Assembly: GCA_963824475.1 (NCBI GenBank)
Contig: CAWGPR010000007.1
Coordinates: forward strand, 372,001 to 436,000
Origin: Roseiarcus sp963824475
GTDB lineage: Bacteria; Pseudomonadota; Alphaproteobacteria; Rhizobiales; Beijerinckiaceae
DNA length: 64,000 nucleotides
Direction of reading: 5' to 3'
Both the position numbers and the translations under genes were made by a program. Every line of letters begins with the position of its first letter. Positions within the stretch are counted from its first letter, which is position 1. Shown here in pieces: positions 61,908 through 64,000 of this stretch. The notes under the pieces are model-generated. The model searched no databases. It was not told where the DNA came from and saw only the letters and a list, made by a program, of their open reading frames with translations.

Positions 61908-62576
61908 TCAGCCGACGATGACGATATGCAGCCGTCGGGGCCCGTGCGCGCCGAGCAATAGCGTCTGCTCGATGTCGGCCGAGCGCGACGGGCCGGTGAT
62001 GAAATTGAGCGTGCGCGGCGCGCCGCCCTTGCCATAAATCCCGCGCAGCTTGGCGAACACGCCCTCGTAATCGGCCTCGATCGCCTCGCGCGGCAGGACG
62101 ACAATGTGGTTGTCGGCCAGAAAATTGAGGGTGGTCGGATTGTCCGGGCCGGAGACGAGGGCGAGCGTGCCGGTCTCGGCGATCCCGGCGAACGCGGCCG
62201 AGACGGCGTTGACGTCGCCTCCATCGGATGGCCCGTGCAGAATCTCGAGCGCCGTTTCACTCCAGGGCATGGCGGCGAGGCGCGGGTCGGCGCCCATGCG
62301 CAGCGTCGCCGGGCAATTGTTCTCGCGCAGGAAGCGCGCGATTTCCGCCGGCGCGTCCGCCCATTCCCGCACCTCGGCCGTGCTCGCCTGGGCGCGCTCC
62401 GCCTCGGCCTTGAAGATCGCGACCCTGGCCAAGACATCGCCCTGCCCGCGCCTTGGGATGACCCCGGGCGGCGCCTGCTTGAGACGCATTTCGACTTCGA
62501 ATCGGCGCGTGGCTTCATCGCCGGTGACGCCGAGCGCGCGGCAAATGCTGGCGAAGACCGCCGCGCGGGAGGTCAT
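61908..62576 (-). CDS. lutC: LutC/YkgG family (LUD-domain) lactate-utilisation protein
   Basis: 222 residues from the ATG at 62576, overlapping the lutB stop (ATGA). LUD domain blocks are GIAETGTLALVSGPDNPTTLNFL and DNHIVVLPREAIEADYEGVFAKL, then ITGPSRSADIEQTLLLGAHG followed by PRRLHIVIVG, the standard C-terminus. Part of the LutABC complex that oxidises L-lactate to pyruvate. Confidence 0.93.
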   Translation of the reverse strand: MTSRAAVFASICRALGVTGDEATRRFEVEMRLKQAPPGVIPRRGQGDVLARVAIFKAEAERAQASTAEVREWADAPAEIARFLRENNCPATLRMGADPRLAAMPWSETALEILHGPSDGGDVNAVSAAFAGIAETGTLALVSGPDNPTTLNFLADNHIVVLPREAIEADYEGVFAKLRGIYGKGGAPRTLNFITGPSRSADIEQTLLLGAHGPRRLHIVIVG

Positions 62577-64000
62577 CGCACCGCTCCGCTCCGCGCCCGC
62601 CACTGGCTCTGGAACGTCGCCCCCTCCGGAGCGGCGAGGTCGCGATAGCGCGTCCAGCCGCCAGCAAAAGGAAGCCATGAGAAACGGCCTTTGCCCCGTC
62701 CGGCGAGGCGCATCGCGCGGGCGGCGAGATCCGTCGCCAGCCGATAGAGCGCCGGATGGCTGGCGAAAAACGCCCAGAACCCTAAGCCATAGCGCAGCGG
62801 CGCCGGCGACAGGCGGCGCTCGAACTCACGCTCCCGCCAATGCCGCATCATGCCGGGCAACGGAATGCGGACCGGGCACACTTCTTCGCAGCGGCCGCAG
62901 AAGGTCGAGGCGTTGGGCAATTGTCCGCCCTCGGCGACGCCGATCAGCGAGGGCGTCAGCACCGCGCCCATCGGTCCCGGATAGACCCAGCCGTAGGCAT
63001 GTCCGCCAACCGCCTGATAGACCGGGCAATGGTTCATGCACGCGCCGCAGCGGATGCAACGCAGCATGTGCTCGAACTCACCGCCCAGCATCGTCGAGCG
63101 GCCATTGTCGAGAATCACGACGTGATAGGCCCGCGGGCCGTCGGGATCGCCCGACCGGCGCGGCCCGGTCGACAGTGTCGTATAGACCGAGGCGTCCTGG
63201 CCGGTCGCCGAGCGCGCCAGCACGCGCATGAGTTGCGCGGCGTCTTCCAGGGTCGGGATCACCTTTTCGATCAACGCGATGACGATGTGCGCCTGGGGCA
63301 GGATTTGCGTCAGGTCGCCGTTGCCTTCGTTGGTGACGATGATCAACGTGCCGGTTTCCGCGACGAGGAAGTTCGCGCCCGTTATGCCGACGTCGGCGGC
63401 GAGGAATTTGGCGCGCAGCACCTGGCGCGCTTCGGCCACCAATTGTTCGGGCTCCGCGAGACTGCGGTCGGCCGGCAGATCGCGATGCGCCTTGCGGAAT
63501 TCCTGTTCGACGTCTTTCGCCCTGAGATGAATCGCCGGGGCGAGGATGTGGGAGGGGGTCTCGCCGCGCAATTGAATGATGTACTCGCCGAGGTCGGTTT
63601 CGACCGGCTCGATCCCGGCCGCCTCGAGGGCGTGATTGAGGCCGATTTCCTCGGCGATCATCGACTTGCCCTTGGTGACGCTCTTCGCGCCCATCGACTT
63701 GCAGAGGTCGACGATGATTGCGCGCGCTTCCTCGGCGTCCTGCGCGTAATGGACCTCGCCGCCGCTCGCGCGGACCTTGCGCTCGTAGGCCTCGAGATAA
63801 AGGTCGAGATGAGCGAGCGTGTGGTCCTTGATCGCGCGGGCGCTGTCGCGCAGCGCGTCGAATTCGGGGAGCCTTGCGACCGCGGCCGCGCGCCGGACGA
63901 CGAAATTGCCCGAAAAAGCGAGCGCGCCCTGCAGGCGCGCGTCGGTCAACGCCTCGTGGACGTTGTCCTTGAATTTGGCCGAGGTCGCGACCACGCTCAT
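62573..64000 (-). CDS. lutB: LutB/YkgF family iron-sulfur lactate-utilisation protein
   Basis: 475 residues, complete: the ATG is the last three bases of the window. N-terminal LUD domain (KSMGAKSVTKGKSMIAEEIGLNHALE, GITGANFLVAETGTLIIVTNEGNGD) followed by two ferredoxin-type [4Fe-4S] clusters (CIRCGACMNHCPVYQ and TFCGRCEEVCPVRIP). lutA, the third subunit, is expected just beyond the right edge. Confidence 0.95.
   Translation of the reverse strand: MSVVATSAKFKDNVHEALTDARLQGALAFSGNFVVRRAAAVARLPEFDALRDSARAIKDHTLAHLDLYLEAYERKVRASGGEVHYAQDAEEARAIIVDLCKSMGAKSVTKGKSMIAEEIGLNHALEAAGIEPVETDLGEYIIQLRGETPSHILAPAIHLRAKDVEQEFRKAHRDLPADRSLAEPEQLVAEARQVLRAKFLAADVGITGANFLVAETGTLIIVTNEGNGDLTQILPQAHIVIALIEKVIPTLEDAAQLMRVLARSATGQDASVYTTLSTGPRRSGDPDGPRAYHVVILDNGRSTMLGGEFEHMLRCIRCGACMNHCPVYQAVGGHAYGWVYPGPMGAVLTPSLIGVAEGGQLPNASTFCGRCEEVCPVRIPLPGMMRHWREREFERRLSPAPLRYGLGFWAFFASHPALYRLATDLAARAMRLAGRGKGRFSWLPFAGGWTRYRDLAAPEGATFQSQWRARSGAVR

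Noticed and set aside
1..64000. CRISPR array, rRNA genes or prophage
   Set aside because: No regular short direct repeats with spacers, no rRNA sequence, and no phage structural genes or intact integrase were seen.

Overview
The window looks like a chromosomal segment of a high-G+C alphaproteobacterium of the Hyphomicrobiales (Rhizobiales), perhaps near the Beijerinckiaceae/Methylocystaceae. The signs are a RegB/RegA redox pair, two phasins, a PdhS/PleC/DivJ-type cell-cycle kinase, a CoA-transferase pair (scoAB), and a tRNA-His that lacks G-1 and carries A73. This placement rests on gene content only.

Layout. 1-9.6 kb is housekeeping: yebC (cut by the window edge), alkB, grpE, glnD, gshB, yraN, rsmI and a lipoprotein related to LpoA. 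A roughly 0.94 kb insert bounded by direct repeats, carrying a truncated RES toxin, separates gshB from yraN. 9.7-21.3 kb holds a small protein, a glycerate-type dehydrogenase, an SH3 protein, regBA, hdeD, scoAB, a branched-chain-type ABC binding protein, nth and a CPA1 antiporter with a cyclic-nucleotide domain. 22.0-37.5 kb is one tightly packed minus-strand catabolic operon: a two-subunit amine/opine-type dehydrogenase, heterotetrameric sarcosine oxidase, a gamma-lyase-type PLP enzyme, a complete oligopeptide-type ABC transporter and an isopenicillin-N-synthase-like dioxygenase. 37.9-48.3 kb holds a lipoprotein, tRNA-His, two phasins, the PAS kinase, a FitAB/VapBC module, an FMN-binding protein, and manganese genes (mntH, mntR) with a CDF transporter between them.

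48.48 to about 57.6 kb is a foreign, A+T-richer island. It follows a 3' remnant of a glutathione S-transferase gene. The island is a single large STAND NTPase gene (AlbA_2-like domain, NB-ARC-type ATPase, helical TPR-like C-terminus) that has been cut twice. One cut is a group II intron carrying a second group II intron (a twintron). The other is an IS5-family element carrying an IS110-family element. Removing each element at the boundaries visible in the sequence rejoins all three host segments in one frame, giving about 864 residues. From 57.9 kb the host genome resumes: a DUF2147 protein, two conserved small proteins, an L,D-transpeptidase, a PEP-CTERM-like peptide and lutC/lutB.

Four host genes (glnD, the second ABC ATPase, the PAS kinase and the L,D-transpeptidase) are each broken by what looks like one extra base. 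Sequencing or assembly error is a serious possibility for these. All boundaries and family names come from reading the sequence by eye; no search was run.
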